Source: Neokomagataea anthophila (lineage in GTDB: Bacteria > Pseudomonadota > Alphaproteobacteria > Acetobacterales > Acetobacteraceae). From it: a stretch of 64,000 nt of DNA. This document shows, piece by piece, positions 56,216-64,000 of the stretch; position 1 is the first letter of the stretch; each line of letters starts with the position of its first letter. The stretch lies in the NCBI RefSeq assembly GCF_018122595.1, contig NZ_JAGRQH010000005.1, positions 62,001 to 126,000 of the forward strand, given 5' to 3'. A model generated the notes under the pieces. The model saw only the letters and a list, made by a program, of their open reading frames with translations, was not told the origin of the DNA and searched no databases. The translations under genes and the position numbers were made by a program.

Positions 56216-57520
56216 ATGCAGCAGGCCGGCAAACTCGCCCAAAGCCTCCATACACGCCATGTCGTCATGATTGCGCTCGGTGGCGTGATTGGGGCAGGTT
56301 TCTTTATTGGATCATCCGCAGCGCTCTCTTTGGCGGGGCCAATGGTCTTGCTGTCTTATATTTTGTGCGGCCTGTTTGTCTTTGTGACGAATTTGATGAT
56401 GCGTGATTTGGCCTATGCTGTGCCTGGGCGACATTCTTTTTTGGGGCAGATTCAGCAAGCCATTGGTCCTCGCATGGCTTTTGTGGCTGGGTGGACGTAT
56501 TTGATCACATGGATCATCGTTCTGGCCGTTGAAGCGATTGCGATTACGAATATGCTGGCGCCTTATGTACCTATTCCTTATGTCGTTTTGGAATTGGGTA
56601 TTATCGGGTTGATGACGGCGGTAAACCTGCTCTCTGTAAAGGGGTATGGAGAGTTTGAGTATTGGTTCGCCACGGTTAAAGTTGTCGCTTTAATAGCATT
56701 TATAGGGATTGGCGCATGGTTGGTTATGACGCACCCGGCAGTCAATATTCAGCATAATCTTCAAAATCATGGTGGTTTTTTGCCTCATGGGCCAGTTGCC
56801 CTTTTGGCCGTTTTGCCAACGATTTTGTTTTCAATGGGTGGCAGTGAAATTGCGACGATTGCTGCTGTTGAAACGAAAGATGCTAAGGCCAATATCACGC
56901 GTGCGGCACGTACTATTCCGTTGCGGATTGGCGTGTTTTATTTGCTGACCATTGGGCTGATTTTGTGTTTGGTGCCTTGGAGTGATGTTGTTTCTGGGCA
57001 GTCACCCTTCTTGCTGGTTTTGAACCACTATCATATTCCTTTTGCAGCTCCGGTCTTATTTGTTGTTATTTTGACGGCTGCAATTTCTTCGCTGAATTCT
57101 GGTATTTACGCAACTTCCCGGGTTTTATTTGAAATGGCTAAAGGGGGAGGGGCACCTTCTGTTTTCTTAGCAGTTGACCCGAAAACACAGTTGCCACGGC
57201 GTGCATTATTGACCTGTGTTGGTATTTCGGTGGCTATCGCGCTCACGGCTATTCTGTCTCCAGATAAGGTGTTTGCACTGTTGGTGAGCCTCACCGGGGG
57301 CTTTATGCTGGTGTATAATGCCATTATCATTTTGGCACGATTGAAGGTGGTCCCAACAGGTCGGTGGATTTGTTATTTTGGGCTGGGCGTTATTGGTTGC
57401 GTATTGCTGGCTATGGTGATGCAGGCTGAGACGCGCTCGCAAATTGAGATGGCAGGTTCTGCTTTGTTGCTGATTGTGATTGCTGATCGTGTGCGTTCGC
57501 GCGTTCGGTCGCTGTCGTAG
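56216..57520 (+). CDS. Amino-acid permease (APC superfamily)
   Basis: A 434-residue membrane transporter with about twelve segments. The first contains the APC signature GGVIGAGFFIGSSAALSLAG, and the following AGPMVLLSYILCGLFVF and LSVKGYGEFEYWFATVKVVAL are typical of the GABA/proline/aromatic group. It is slightly shorter than E. coli members. The substrate is uncertain. It lies 14 bp after the Lrp regulator, so the two share a transcript. Confidence 0.92.
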   Translation: MQQAGKLAQSLHTRHVVMIALGGVIGAGFFIGSSAALSLAGPMVLLSYILCGLFVFVTNLMMRDLAYAVPGRHSFLGQIQQAIGPRMAFVAGWTYLITWIIVLAVEAIAITNMLAPYVPIPYVVLELGIIGLMTAVNLLSVKGYGEFEYWFATVKVVALIAFIGIGAWLVMTHPAVNIQHNLQNHGGFLPHGPVALLAVLPTILFSMGGSEIATIAAVETKDAKANITRAARTIPLRIGVFYLLTIGLILCLVPWSDVVSGQSPFLLVLNHYHIPFAAPVLFVVILTAAISSLNSGIYATSRVLFEMAKGGGAPSVFLAVDPKTQLPRRALLTCVGISVAIALTAILSPDKVFALLVSLTGGFMLVYNAIIILARLKVVPTGRWICYFGLGVIGCVLLAMVMQAETRSQIEMAGSALLLIVIADRVRSRVRSLS

Positions 57521-57611
57521 CGATCAAAAAGCACTTTATTTCTCTTTTCTATGGTGAGTTTGCCCTGAAGCGCTTGTCGGATTCGGGGTAAATTTGCCAT
57601 AGGGTTAAAGT

Positions 57612-58652
57612 ATGGAAGCCTTCCCGCGTCGTTCTTTTCGCGCAGAGAGTAAGCCGCACATGCAGAGTGCGGCTTTGCCTGTTTTGTCACCTTTGCAGGT
57701 GCAGGATCTGTTTGCCGCTCGGCTGGAAGAGATTTGTACAAGTTTTGAAGCTTGGCACTATCCATTGCTTGTTGGGGGAAAGCTCGGCACTGCCGTGCCC
57801 GGTGATGAGCGTGATGCTCTGCAATTATCCTTGACGGACGCATCGTTTGGTACGGCGATATCGGTTGATATTCGATCGGTTGCCTTTGAGGCCAGCGGTG
57901 CTGTCGCGGGGGATGAGGTGCGCGTGAGTGGTTTTTTGCGCGCGCGCGGGCAGCGAGGGCAAGCTGTTTTACGCTTTGAGGCTATTGCGATAGAACGCTG
58001 TGATCCTGCGCGTGAGTTGGCTGTTCAGGCGGATAAGAAGATACTGGATGTCTTACGGCGTCTGCCAGCAACGCGGGGTGCGTACCCTGAGCTGGAAGCG
58101 TTTTCTATGCTGGTTATTTATCCAGAAAGTGAACGCGATGGTGCGCTGGCTCAGTTCCGTAATGCTTTAGGCGGAGGGTTATACGCAGATTGTTCACGCT
58201 TTGTCGGATTGGATCATGAAGCGCCGCACCGTTTATTGGCGGCGATTGAAACATGTCGCGAAACAGTACTCGTACTGATCGCTGGAGGTAGAGGTTTTCC
58301 GACCGTTTGGTTTGATGATGCGTTGTTATTAGAGGCTTTGTCTCGTGTGGGCGCGTACCGCGTATTGGCTCTAGAAGATCACCATGGTCATGCATTGGCA
58401 GCCCGCATTGTTGATCAAAGTGTGACGAGCGCGGAAGAAGCCGCACGCCATATACGCGCCAAGAATGGTCGGTTGTGGCATGCACAAGAAGAAGAGCGGG
58501 CGCAAATGGAAGAGATCACAGCCCTGCGGGAAAGTGTTGAAGGGCTGTCTTTAGTAAAGCCTGCACTGTCAGTACAGGCACGTCTTGGTATCGCGTGTTT
58601 TATTTTTTTGGCAGGTATTGTTTTCGCGCTTGTTATCTCATCATTTAAGTAA
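57612..58652 (+). CDS. Membrane-anchored XseA-like protein, probably without nuclease activity
   Basis: A 346-residue protein with no usual name. By eye it aligns with the large subunit of exonuclease VII (the true xseA is at 3569): an OB-like N-terminal part (about 22-130, with ALQLSLTDASFGT and GDEVRVSGFLRARG) and a domain matching the XseA nuclease region (about 164-281, with ETVLVLIAGGRGFPTVWFDD and VLALEDHHGHALAARIVD). The catalytic set is broken: the places of Arg211 and Asp247 of XseA hold Ala224 and His260, while His257 may match His244. A short coiled coil (283-313) and one C-terminal membrane helix (323-343) follow, where XseA has long helices. AGGG precedes the ATG. Its 3' end overlaps the convergent gene by 12 bp. 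Confidence 0.7.
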   Translation: MEAFPRRSFRAESKPHMQSAALPVLSPLQVQDLFAARLEEICTSFEAWHYPLLVGGKLGTAVPGDERDALQLSLTDASFGTAISVDIRSVAFEASGAVAGDEVRVSGFLRARGQRGQAVLRFEAIAIERCDPARELAVQADKKILDVLRRLPATRGAYPELEAFSMLVIYPESERDGALAQFRNALGGGLYADCSRFVGLDHEAPHRLLAAIETCRETVLVLIAGGRGFPTVWFDDALLLEALSRVGAYRVLALEDHHGHALAARIVDQSVTSAEEAARHIRAKNGRLWHAQEEERAQMEEITALRESVEGLSLVKPALSVQARLGIACFIFLAGIVFALVISSFK

Positions 58653-59447
58653 ATTTTTTTCTTCCTCTGTCGGGCGTATTCGTCGAATGGAGAAAGTGTC
58701 GAAGGTTACTACATCATCTTCGAAGGCTTTTTGAGGTTCGGTTAGGGCATTAATTGTAGCGTTTAAAGTCTGTGCATGGCGTAGAGGTGTTAAGTCTTCA
58801 ATATCTTGATGGCTGTAGTGCTGTGCAAGATGTTGCGGCATGTCTGGATCCGCAAGCCATGGGTAATGCAATATTCTAGGAGCGGCGGGCCCTTTTCGGG
58901 GGGCTAAAACAGCTATGTGCTCGGTCCCGTCCCAAAAGGGCGAGGAGGTGAGGGGATGGTGAGAAGGGCGTGCAAAAATCCGGCCGGCATGGTGGTCGAT
59001 AAAATCATCTGGAGCGCGATGGGAAAACGCGCTGATGGAAAGCTGTGCTGGTGTTTGAGATATGCTGGGGCCGAAGGTTTTCCAGTAAAGACCAATGCCG
59101 TGCTCATCGGTGCAATCTGCGAGGAAGGCGTCGAGAGGTTCATTCAGATCAAGGAATTCATCTTGGTCTAAAATGAGGAGCCAATGGTCTGATGGAGTGT
59201 GGTTGTGGGCTGTGTCGATAAGAACTATGCGGCGCTCTTCTGGGGGTAAGCTAGTGGTATCTGGGCGCTCGATAATCTCATACTCAATTTTGGTGTTTAG
59301 GGACTGGGCTAACGGCACTGTATGATCTGTTGATCCTGCATCAATAATGAGGATGCGCTCAAAGCCCTGCATGATATGCCACGCAACCCACTCTGTAAGG
59401 GTGGATGCGGCATTGTGGCAGAGAAGTGCACAGGTAGCCTTTGTCAT
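58641..59447 (-). CDS. Glycosyltransferase family 2-like protein
   Basis: A 268-residue protein of the PF13704 (GT2_4) type: CALLCHNAASTLTEWVAWHIMQGF at the start (in part), IIDAGSTDHT for the nucleotide, and LDQDEFLDL as the metal-binding DxD. It has no membrane segment. Acceptor unknown; probable role in surface polysaccharide or glycolipid. The gene ends overlapping the XseA-like gene by 12 bp, tail to tail, and begins 2 bp after the lipoprotein gene upstream, so those two form an operon. Confidence 0.87.
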   Translation of the reverse strand: MTKATCALLCHNAASTLTEWVAWHIMQGFERILIIDAGSTDHTVPLAQSLNTKIEYEIIERPDTTSLPPEERRIVLIDTAHNHTPSDHWLLILDQDEFLDLNEPLDAFLADCTDEHGIGLYWKTFGPSISQTPAQLSISAFSHRAPDDFIDHHAGRIFARPSHHPLTSSPFWDGTEHIAVLAPRKGPAAPRILHYPWLADPDMPQHLAQHYSHQDIEDLTPLRHAQTLNATINALTEPQKAFEDDVVTFDTFSIRRIRPTEEEKNLLK

Positions 59448-59449
59448 GT

Positions 59450-59905
59450 TTAACGTAGCTCCACGCGAATAACCGGTGTTTGTATCGTTGGGTCGGTTAA
59501 CGTGTGCAGTTCTATTTGCAGAGGTTGTGCGCCAGCTTTCGCGATATGCTGGGCAACCGTGCCAAGCGTGTCCTGTGTTAGGCGTTTCAGGAGAGCCTGT
59601 TGTGCTGCGAGTGTTGGTTGTGGCGGGGCAAGAGCCTGCACGATGAACAGAACATTGTTTTTATGTTGCAGTGCAACATGGGCCGCATGCTCTACGATGG
59701 GGCCATACTCAGCTTCAGCTGTACCATCTGAGATGGATAAAAAGGGTGCAGGGGGGTTTTTTGCTGCTGGTGCGGGAGGTTCGTATGGAACCGGTGGCTT
59801 TCCGGCCTGCGAGTCGAAAGTACGCTGATCAATTAACTGACAACCACCAAGAGCTGCTGTGGTAAACAGTACAAAAATGGTCAGGTAAAAAAAGCGCGAT
59901 TTCAT
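59450..59905 (-). CDS. Putative lipoprotein of unknown function
   Basis: A 151-residue protein. Its signal peptide ends in the lipobox LGGC (Cys22 by my count), so lipid-anchored. A Pro/Ala-rich linker (about 35-55) precedes a folded domain of about 95 residues with predicted alternating strands and helices (AHVALQHKNNVLFIVQAL, LLKRLTQDTLGTVAQHI). No recognised family. Two bases separate it from the glycosyltransferase downstream, so they are cotranscribed and may act on the same envelope component. Confidence 0.75.
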   Translation of the reverse strand: MKSRFFYLTIFVLFTTAALGGCQLIDQRTFDSQAGKPPVPYEPPAPAAKNPPAPFLSISDGTAEAEYGPIVEHAAHVALQHKNNVLFIVQALAPPQPTLAAQQALLKRLTQDTLGTVAQHIAKAGAQPLQIELHTLTDPTIQTPVIRVELR

Positions 59906-60089
59906 GCGGCCTCTAAGAGAATATGGAATTATAGATACGGCAATTTCTGATTGTATCAGGTTACAGGAACCAGCTGTTAGGACAAGATGGAAGTCGTGTT
60001 ATGTCGAAAAACTGTCATGACCCCCTGTTGCTTCCAGCCAGTGGTGCTATGGATATTGCCGGTTCTTACGACATGCGGAGCACGCAGCC

Positions 60090-61109
60090 ATGGCAGTAAA
60101 AGTTGCAATTAACGGTTTTGGACGTATCGGTCGTCTTGTCCTTCGTGGCATTATCGAAAGCGGACGTACAGACGTTGAAGTCGTTGCGATCAACGATCTT
60201 GGCTCAGTAGAGGCAAATGCCCACCTTCTGGCGCATGACAGTGTGCATGGCGCACTGCCCGGAACAGTACGCGCTGAAGGTAGCAGCCTGATTATTGAAG
60301 CAAATGGCCGTACCTATGGCCCGATCACGGTATCTGCTGAGCGTGATCCTTCTAAAGTTCCGTTCCAAGGCGTTGACGTCGCTATGGAGTGCACGGGTCT
60401 GTTCACATCACGTGATAAGGCTGCGGCTCTTCTTGAAGCAGGCGCTAAGCGCGTTGTTGTTTCCGCACCGGCTTCCGATGCAGACGCAACAATCGTGTTC
60501 GGTGTGAATAATGATGCCCTCACGCCAGATATGAAGATCATCTCTAACGCATCATGCACGACGAACTGCTTGGCTCCAGTTGCCAGCGTTCTGGATGAAG
60601 CGTTTGGCATTGAGCGTGGCTATATGGTCACGATCCATTCTTACACAGGTGATCAACGCACCGTGGATACCCTGCATAAGGACCCACGTCGCGCACGTGC
60701 CGCAGCACTGAACATGATCCCAACATCAACGGGCGCTGCTCGTGCGGTGGGTCTGGTTCTGCCACACTTGAAAGGCAAGCTGGACGGTACGGCTATCCGC
60801 GTTCCTACACCGAACGTATCGCTCGTTTCTTTGGACTTCGTGCCAGCCAAGAAGCCTGCTTCCATTGAGGAAGTGAACGATGTTGTTCGTGCAGCGTCAG
60901 AAGGTAAGCTTAAGGGCATTCTGAACTACAACACGGCACCGTTGGTGAGCTCGGACTTCAATCATTGCAAGGCGTCATCAACCTATGATGCAACGCAAAC
61001 GGCATTGATTGACGGTGGTGAGCTGGTTCGTATCTGTGCTTGGTATGACAATGAGTGGGGCTTCTCCAACCGTATGGCCGATACGGCAGCTCTGTTCGGG
61101 AGCCTCTAA
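60090..61109 (+). CDS. gap: Glyceraldehyde-3-phosphate dehydrogenase, type I
   Basis: A 339-residue NAD-dependent enzyme of glycolysis and gluconeogenesis. [14 protein letters not shown] forms the nucleotide site; [12 protein letters not shown] (about residue 150) holds the catalytic Cys; [11 protein letters not shown] and the conserved C-terminal [12 protein letters not shown] are present. pgk follows after two bases, the usual pair. The 184-bp leader holds no gene. Confidence 0.97.
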   Translation: MAVKVAINGFGRIGRLVLRGIIESGRTDVEVVAINDLGSVEANAHLLAHDSVHGALPGTVRAEGSSLIIEANGRTYGPITVSAERDPSKVPFQGVDVAMECTGLFTSRDKAAALLEAGAKRVVVSAPASDADATIVFGVNNDALTPDMKIISNASCTTNCLAPVASVLDEAFGIERGYMVTIHSYTGDQRTVDTLHKDPRRARAAALNMIPTSTGAARAVGLVLPHLKGKLDGTAIRVPTPNVSLVSLDFVPAKKPASIEEVNDVVRAASEGKLKGILNYNTAPLVSSDFNHCKASSTYDATQTALIDGGELVRICAWYDNEWGFSNRMADTAALFGSL

Positions 61110-61111
61110 TC

Positions 61112-62326
61112 ATGGCTTTCCGCACGTTGGATAGCTTGGAAGCACGCGGTAAACGCGTGCTTCTCCGGGCAGACCTGAATGTGCCGATGCATGACGGCGT
61201 CATCACCGACACGACGCGCTTAGAGCGTGTGGCACCAACAATTCGTGAATTGTCTGAAAAAGGCGCACGAGTTGTTGTCCTGAGCCATTTTGACCGCCCG
61301 AAGGGGAAGGTTGTTCCGGCTATGTCGTTGCGTCCAATCGCGGCGAAGCTGGGGGAAGTGCTGGGGACGTCGGTATCATTTGTACCGGATTGTGTTGGGC
61401 CGACTGTGGCAAATGCGGTTTCTGAACTGAAGGACGGTGACGTTCTGGTTTTGGAAAACACACGTTTCCACGCTGGTGAAGAAGCAAATGATGCTGAGTT
61501 CGCAAAGGCTTTGGCCGCGAACGGTGATGTCTTTGTGAATGACGCTTTCTCAGCAGCGCATCGTGCACATGCCTCTACAGAAGGCGTGGCGCATGCATTA
61601 TCCGCTTTTGCTGGGCGTTTGATGGAAGCTGAACTATCAGCACTCTCTGCGGCTTTAGAAAACCCAGAGCGCCCCGTCGGTGCGGTCATTGGGGGTTCTA
61701 AAATTTCCACGAAGCTCGATCTGATTGGGAACGTGCTCGCAAAGGTTGATGTTCTGTTCATCACCGGCGCTATGGCAAATACGTTCTTGGCAGCGGAAGG
61801 TGTGTCTGTCGGTAAATCTTTGCAAGAGCAAGATATGCACGCTACGGCACGGGAAATTTCAGCACGCGCCAAAGAAGTCGGATGTGAGATTGTCTTGCCT
61901 GTTGACGCGGTTGTTTCGCGTGAGTTCAAGGCAGGGGCGGCTTCAGAAGTTTGTTCTGTGAAGGCAGTTCCGGCTGATACGATGATTCTTGATGCAGGGC
62001 CGGAAACGGTTGAGCTGATTAAGAAGCGTCTGGCTGGTTTGAAGACGCTCGTTTGGAACGGTCCGCTTGGTGCGTTCGAAATTGAGCCCTTTGATAAGGC
62101 TACGGTTGCTGTGGCGCAGGAAGCTGCACGCCTGACGCAACTGGGGCAGTTGCGTACAGTGGCCGGTGGTGGTGACACGGTTTCAGCACTGCGTCATGCA
62201 GGTGCCGCAGATAAGATGAGCTATGTCTCAACAGCTGGTGGTGCATTCCTTGAGTGGTTGGAAGGTAAAGTTCTTCCGGGCATTGAGGTTCTGCGCGCAA
62301 GTGGTCATGACCTTGGCCTCGGCTAA
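61112..62326 (+). CDS. pgk: Phosphoglycerate kinase
   Basis: A 404-residue two-domain kinase that transfers phosphate between 1,3-bisphosphoglycerate and [18 protein letters not shown] opens the substrate-binding N-domain, followed by [10 protein letters not shown] and [26 protein letters not shown] and [13 protein letters not shown] lie in the nucleotide domain. The ATG at 61112 lies two bases after gap; the open frame upstream inside gap is not used. Followed by a 10-bp hairpin. Confidence 0.97.
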   Translation: MAFRTLDSLEARGKRVLLRADLNVPMHDGVITDTTRLERVAPTIRELSEKGARVVVLSHFDRPKGKVVPAMSLRPIAAKLGEVLGTSVSFVPDCVGPTVANAVSELKDGDVLVLENTRFHAGEEANDAEFAKALAANGDVFVNDAFSAAHRAHASTEGVAHALSAFAGRLMEAELSALSAALENPERPVGAVIGGSKISTKLDLIGNVLAKVDVLFITGAMANTFLAAEGVSVGKSLQEQDMHATAREISARAKEVGCEIVLPVDAVVSREFKAGAASEVCSVKAVPADTMILDAGPETVELIKKRLAGLKTLVWNGPLGAFEIEPFDKATVAVAQEAARLTQLGQLRTVAGGGDTVSALRHAGAADKMSYVSTAGGAFLEWLEGKVLPGIEVLRASGHDLGLG

Positions 62327-62334
62327 AGCTACAA

Positions 62335-62368
62335 AACGCCGTGCGGAGGGACACCTCGGCACGGCGTT
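62335..62368 (+). terminator. Hairpin terminator after gap-pgk
   Basis: AACGCCGTGC pairs exactly with GCACGGCGTT, with an inner GAGG/CCTC pair. Only a weak T content follows (CACTTTGGTT), so termination may be partial. Confidence 0.7.
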
Positions 62369-62465
62369 GCACTTTGGTTAATAACATTTTGTATCTTAGC
62401 GAAATAATTGTGTTTCAATTGTTGCGCAGCGCGGTCGCTATAGCGCAAAACTAAGAAGTGTTAAT

Positions 62466-62930
62466 ATGAACCTTCTTGGAACACCTTCGCCAATGTCCAT
62501 AATCCTTACACGGTGTGTAGTGTCCGTTTTTCTTGGCTTGGTTATGTCTGGGGCTGGAGGGGCATTGTGTGCGGCTGAGAAAGTGGAAAGCAGTGCTTTT
62601 CACAAGATGTATCGTAATACAAAAATTATGGAAATGACGGCAGATCCGCGTGTTGGTGCGCGGTTGATGCATACAATGGCAAGGCCCTCTGAGACTTCTA
62701 AAGGGGAGGGGGTACCGCATGGTTTTGTGCCAGCGCCTTTGCCTGATGATGATATGTCAGCACCAATAGTACAGAAAGATAATACGGACCCATATTTACG
62801 GCCGCAGTTTTATCATCGGCGTATTGTGAACGCGAATGGTATGCAGACGAATGCCCACGACGATGAAAATCGCCGCGGGCACGGTGATCTGTCAGGCGGT
62901 GTTGCGTTAACGGTCCCGCTATCTCAATAA
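62466..62930 (+). CDS. Secreted protein of unknown function
   Basis: A 154-residue protein. The N-terminal hydrophobic stretch (about 11-30, up to GGALCA-AEK) is a signal peptide; a Leu/Cys lipobox is not formed. The mature part is polar with many Met, His and Asp residues and the segments DPRVGARLMHTMARP and DPYLRPQFYHRR, and appears partly disordered. I recognise no family. An alternative start is ATG 62493. It lies between pgk and convergent rpoH and has its own spacer, so probably its own promoter. Confidence 0.65.
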   Translation: MNLLGTPSPMSIILTRCVVSVFLGLVMSGAGGALCAAEKVESSAFHKMYRNTKIMEMTADPRVGARLMHTMARPSETSKGEGVPHGFVPAPLPDDDMSAPIVQKDNTDPYLRPQFYHRRIVNANGMQTNAHDDENRRGHGDLSGGVALTVPLSQ

Positions 62931-62960
62931 GCGTTCGCGCTTGCTCCGAAGAGCAAGGTT

Positions 62961-63854
62961 TCAGTCTTGGAAGCCGCTTTCTTTCCGGCGGCGTTCAACT
63001 TCAGAGGCCATGGCTTTTTGTAGTTTTTCCATGGCGCGCGCTTCAATCTGGCGGATGCGCTCCCGAGAGACACCGTAATGGTGTGACAGTGTTTCGAGGG
63101 TCTGAGGCTCTTCTTTGAGGCGGCGTTCAGACAAGATATGACGTTCACGCTCATTCAGAGTCATCAATGCCTGATCCAGAAGAGCTTTGCGGCCGCTGAA
63201 CTCTTCAGAATCTGCAAAACTTTCTTCTTGGTTTTCGTGCTCATCGACTAACCAATCCTGCCACTCGCCGTCGCCGTCTAAGCGCAGGGGAGCATTAAGG
63301 CTATGATCTGGCGCGGCAAGACGTTGGTTCATAGATTGAACGTCTTGCTCTGGTACACCCAGAGTCGTGGCGATATCCGTCACTTGCTCAGGGCGCAAAT
63401 CACCATCATCAATGGCCTGCATCTGCCCTTTCAGGCGACGCAAATTGAAGAAAAGTTTTTTTTGCGATGCCGTTGTGCCCATCTTAACCAGGGACCAACT
63501 GTGCAGAATGTACTCTTGCATTGCTGCGCGGATCCACCACATGGCATAGGTCGCCAAGCGGAAACCACGATCTGGGTCGAACCGGCGCACGGCTTGCATC
63601 ATGCCGATATTGCCTTCGCTGATCAGTTCATTCACGGGCAAGCCGTAGCCACGATAGCCCATTGCGATTTTTGCAACCAAGCGCAGATGGGACGTGACGA
63701 GCCGATGTGCGGCTTTGACGTCTTGCTTGGACTGCCAGCGGCGCGACAGATCTAATTCTTCCTGCGGGGTAAGCAGTGGGAATTTACGAATCTTTTGCAG
63801 ATACTGGGTCAGGTTGCTTTCTGGCCCAACAGATATGACGGCGGGAGATGCCAT
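62961..63854 (-). CDS. rpoH: RNA polymerase sigma-32 factor
   Basis: A 297-residue heat-shock sigma factor. Region 2 has LVAKIAMGYRGYGLPVNELI, EGNIGMMQAV and RFDPDRGFRLATYAMWWIR; the RpoH box lies at QKKLFFNLRRLKGQ (about residue 130), which separates it from RpoD and other sigmas. Region 4 ends the protein with YGVSRERIRQIEARAMEKL. AAAGGAG stands before the ATG. A 7-bp inverted repeat (63895-63926) flanks a TATAAA in its upstream region. Confidence 0.96.
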   Translation of the reverse strand: MASPAVISVGPESNLTQYLQKIRKFPLLTPQEELDLSRRWQSKQDVKAAHRLVTSHLRLVAKIAMGYRGYGLPVNELISEGNIGMMQAVRRFDPDRGFRLATYAMWWIRAAMQEYILHSWSLVKMGTTASQKKLFFNLRRLKGQMQAIDDGDLRPEQVTDIATTLGVPEQDVQSMNQRLAAPDHSLNAPLRLDGDGEWQDWLVDEHENQEESFADSEEFSGRKALLDQALMTLNERERHILSERRLKEEPQTLETLSHHYGVSRERIRQIEARAMEKLQKAMASEVERRRKESGFQD

Positions 63855-63894
63855 GTACGATCACTCCTTTCGCCTGGAGAACCTCGAGGCTGGA

Positions 63895-63926
63895 CGTTCG
63901 TTGTCTGTTTTATAGATGTACGAACG
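63895..63926 (-). promoter_or_regulatory. Candidate rpoH promoter element with flanking inverted repeat
   Basis: CGTTCGT (63895-63901) and ACGAACG (63920-63926) are inverted complements; on the minus strand TATAAA, a possible -10, lies between them. It stands about 60 nt before the rpoH start. A regulator or the fold could act here; no sigma-32 promoter was seen. Confidence 0.35.
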
Positions 63927-63944
63927 AAGAGCCGTTGGGTTTCT

Positions 63945-64000
63945 TCACCAGGTGACGCGGTCGGGATTTTTGATGTCCCCGCCTGCATCCCCCATTTTGG
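63945..64000 (-). CDS. Possible 3' end of an upstream gene, partial
   Basis: At the right edge one minus-strand frame ends KMGDAGGDIKNPDRVTW followed by TGA, 90 bp before rpoH. It is open at the window edge. In relatives a pseudouridine synthase gene (rluD) often lies upstream of rpoH, but this short tail cannot confirm that. Confidence 0.3.
   Translation of the reverse strand, partial: KMGDAGGDIKNPDRVTW

Overview
The window is a 64 kb chromosomal segment of an alphaproteobacterium. Gene content, protein style and gene order point to an acetic acid bacterium (Acetobacteraceae); the genus cannot be fixed from this segment. I see no rRNA, tRNA, CRISPR array, transposase or prophage. About fifty protein genes are present, most of them housekeeping. 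Codon use is moderately GC-rich except in one AT-richer glycosyltransferase operon (about 41.8-46.4 kb).

Layout. 0-5.5 kb: tail of a SCO-like protein, a family 5 solute-binding protein, purD, xseA and a small lipoprotein. 5.6-9.9 kb: RNase E, divergent from an N-acetylmuramoyl-L-alanine amidase, separated by a long structured leader region. 9.9-12.5 kb: leuA behind a leader peptide and attenuator, then a TauE/SafE-type exporter whose ribosome-binding site lies in a perfect hairpin. 12.5-13.3 kb: two tandem glycine-zipper lipoproteins. 13.5-19.3 kb: the elongasome operon mreB-mreC-mreD-mrdA-rodA. 19.3-22.3 kb: glyQ-glyS. 22.4-25.1 kb: a copper-uptake module (OprC-like TonB receptor plus DUF2946 protein). 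25.4-31.0 kb: a DUF2076 protein, a Rieske/FAD reductase, aspS, an AIM24 protein and a DUF1330 gene broken by an in-frame amber codon. 31.1-40.8 kb: the alphaproteobacterial block xthA-erpA, dgt, argS, SPOR protein, scpA, scpB, tatB, tatC, serS. 40.9-46.4 kb: an SDR enzyme and an accessory operon with a 1239-residue three-module glycosyltransferase and an unrecognised protein. 46.6-51.3 kb: metX-metW, a nitroreductase, a DEAD-box helicase and an ArsC-like protein. 51.4-57.5 kb: a probable transport and amino-acid-use cluster (TonB receptor, class V PLP enzyme, Lrp regulator, APC permease). 57.6-64 kb: a membrane-anchored, probably inactive XseA paralogue, a glycosyltransferase, a lipoprotein, gap-pgk, a secreted protein and rpoH.

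The genes link in several ways. The amidase carries a Tat-type signal and tatBC lie in the same window. MreBCD, PBP2 and RodA form the cell-elongation machine. ErpA, RNase E and RpoH are core maintenance functions. Most of what is unusual is regulatory: the leuA leader (half Ile/Leu codons, with mutually exclusive hairpins), the tauE operator plus sequestered Shine-Dalgarno, a terminator-like hairpin just before glyQ, a Met-rich upstream ORF before metX and a 5' hairpin on the DEAD-box transcript. The strongest protein-level novelty is the XseA-like membrane protein at 57.6 kb.
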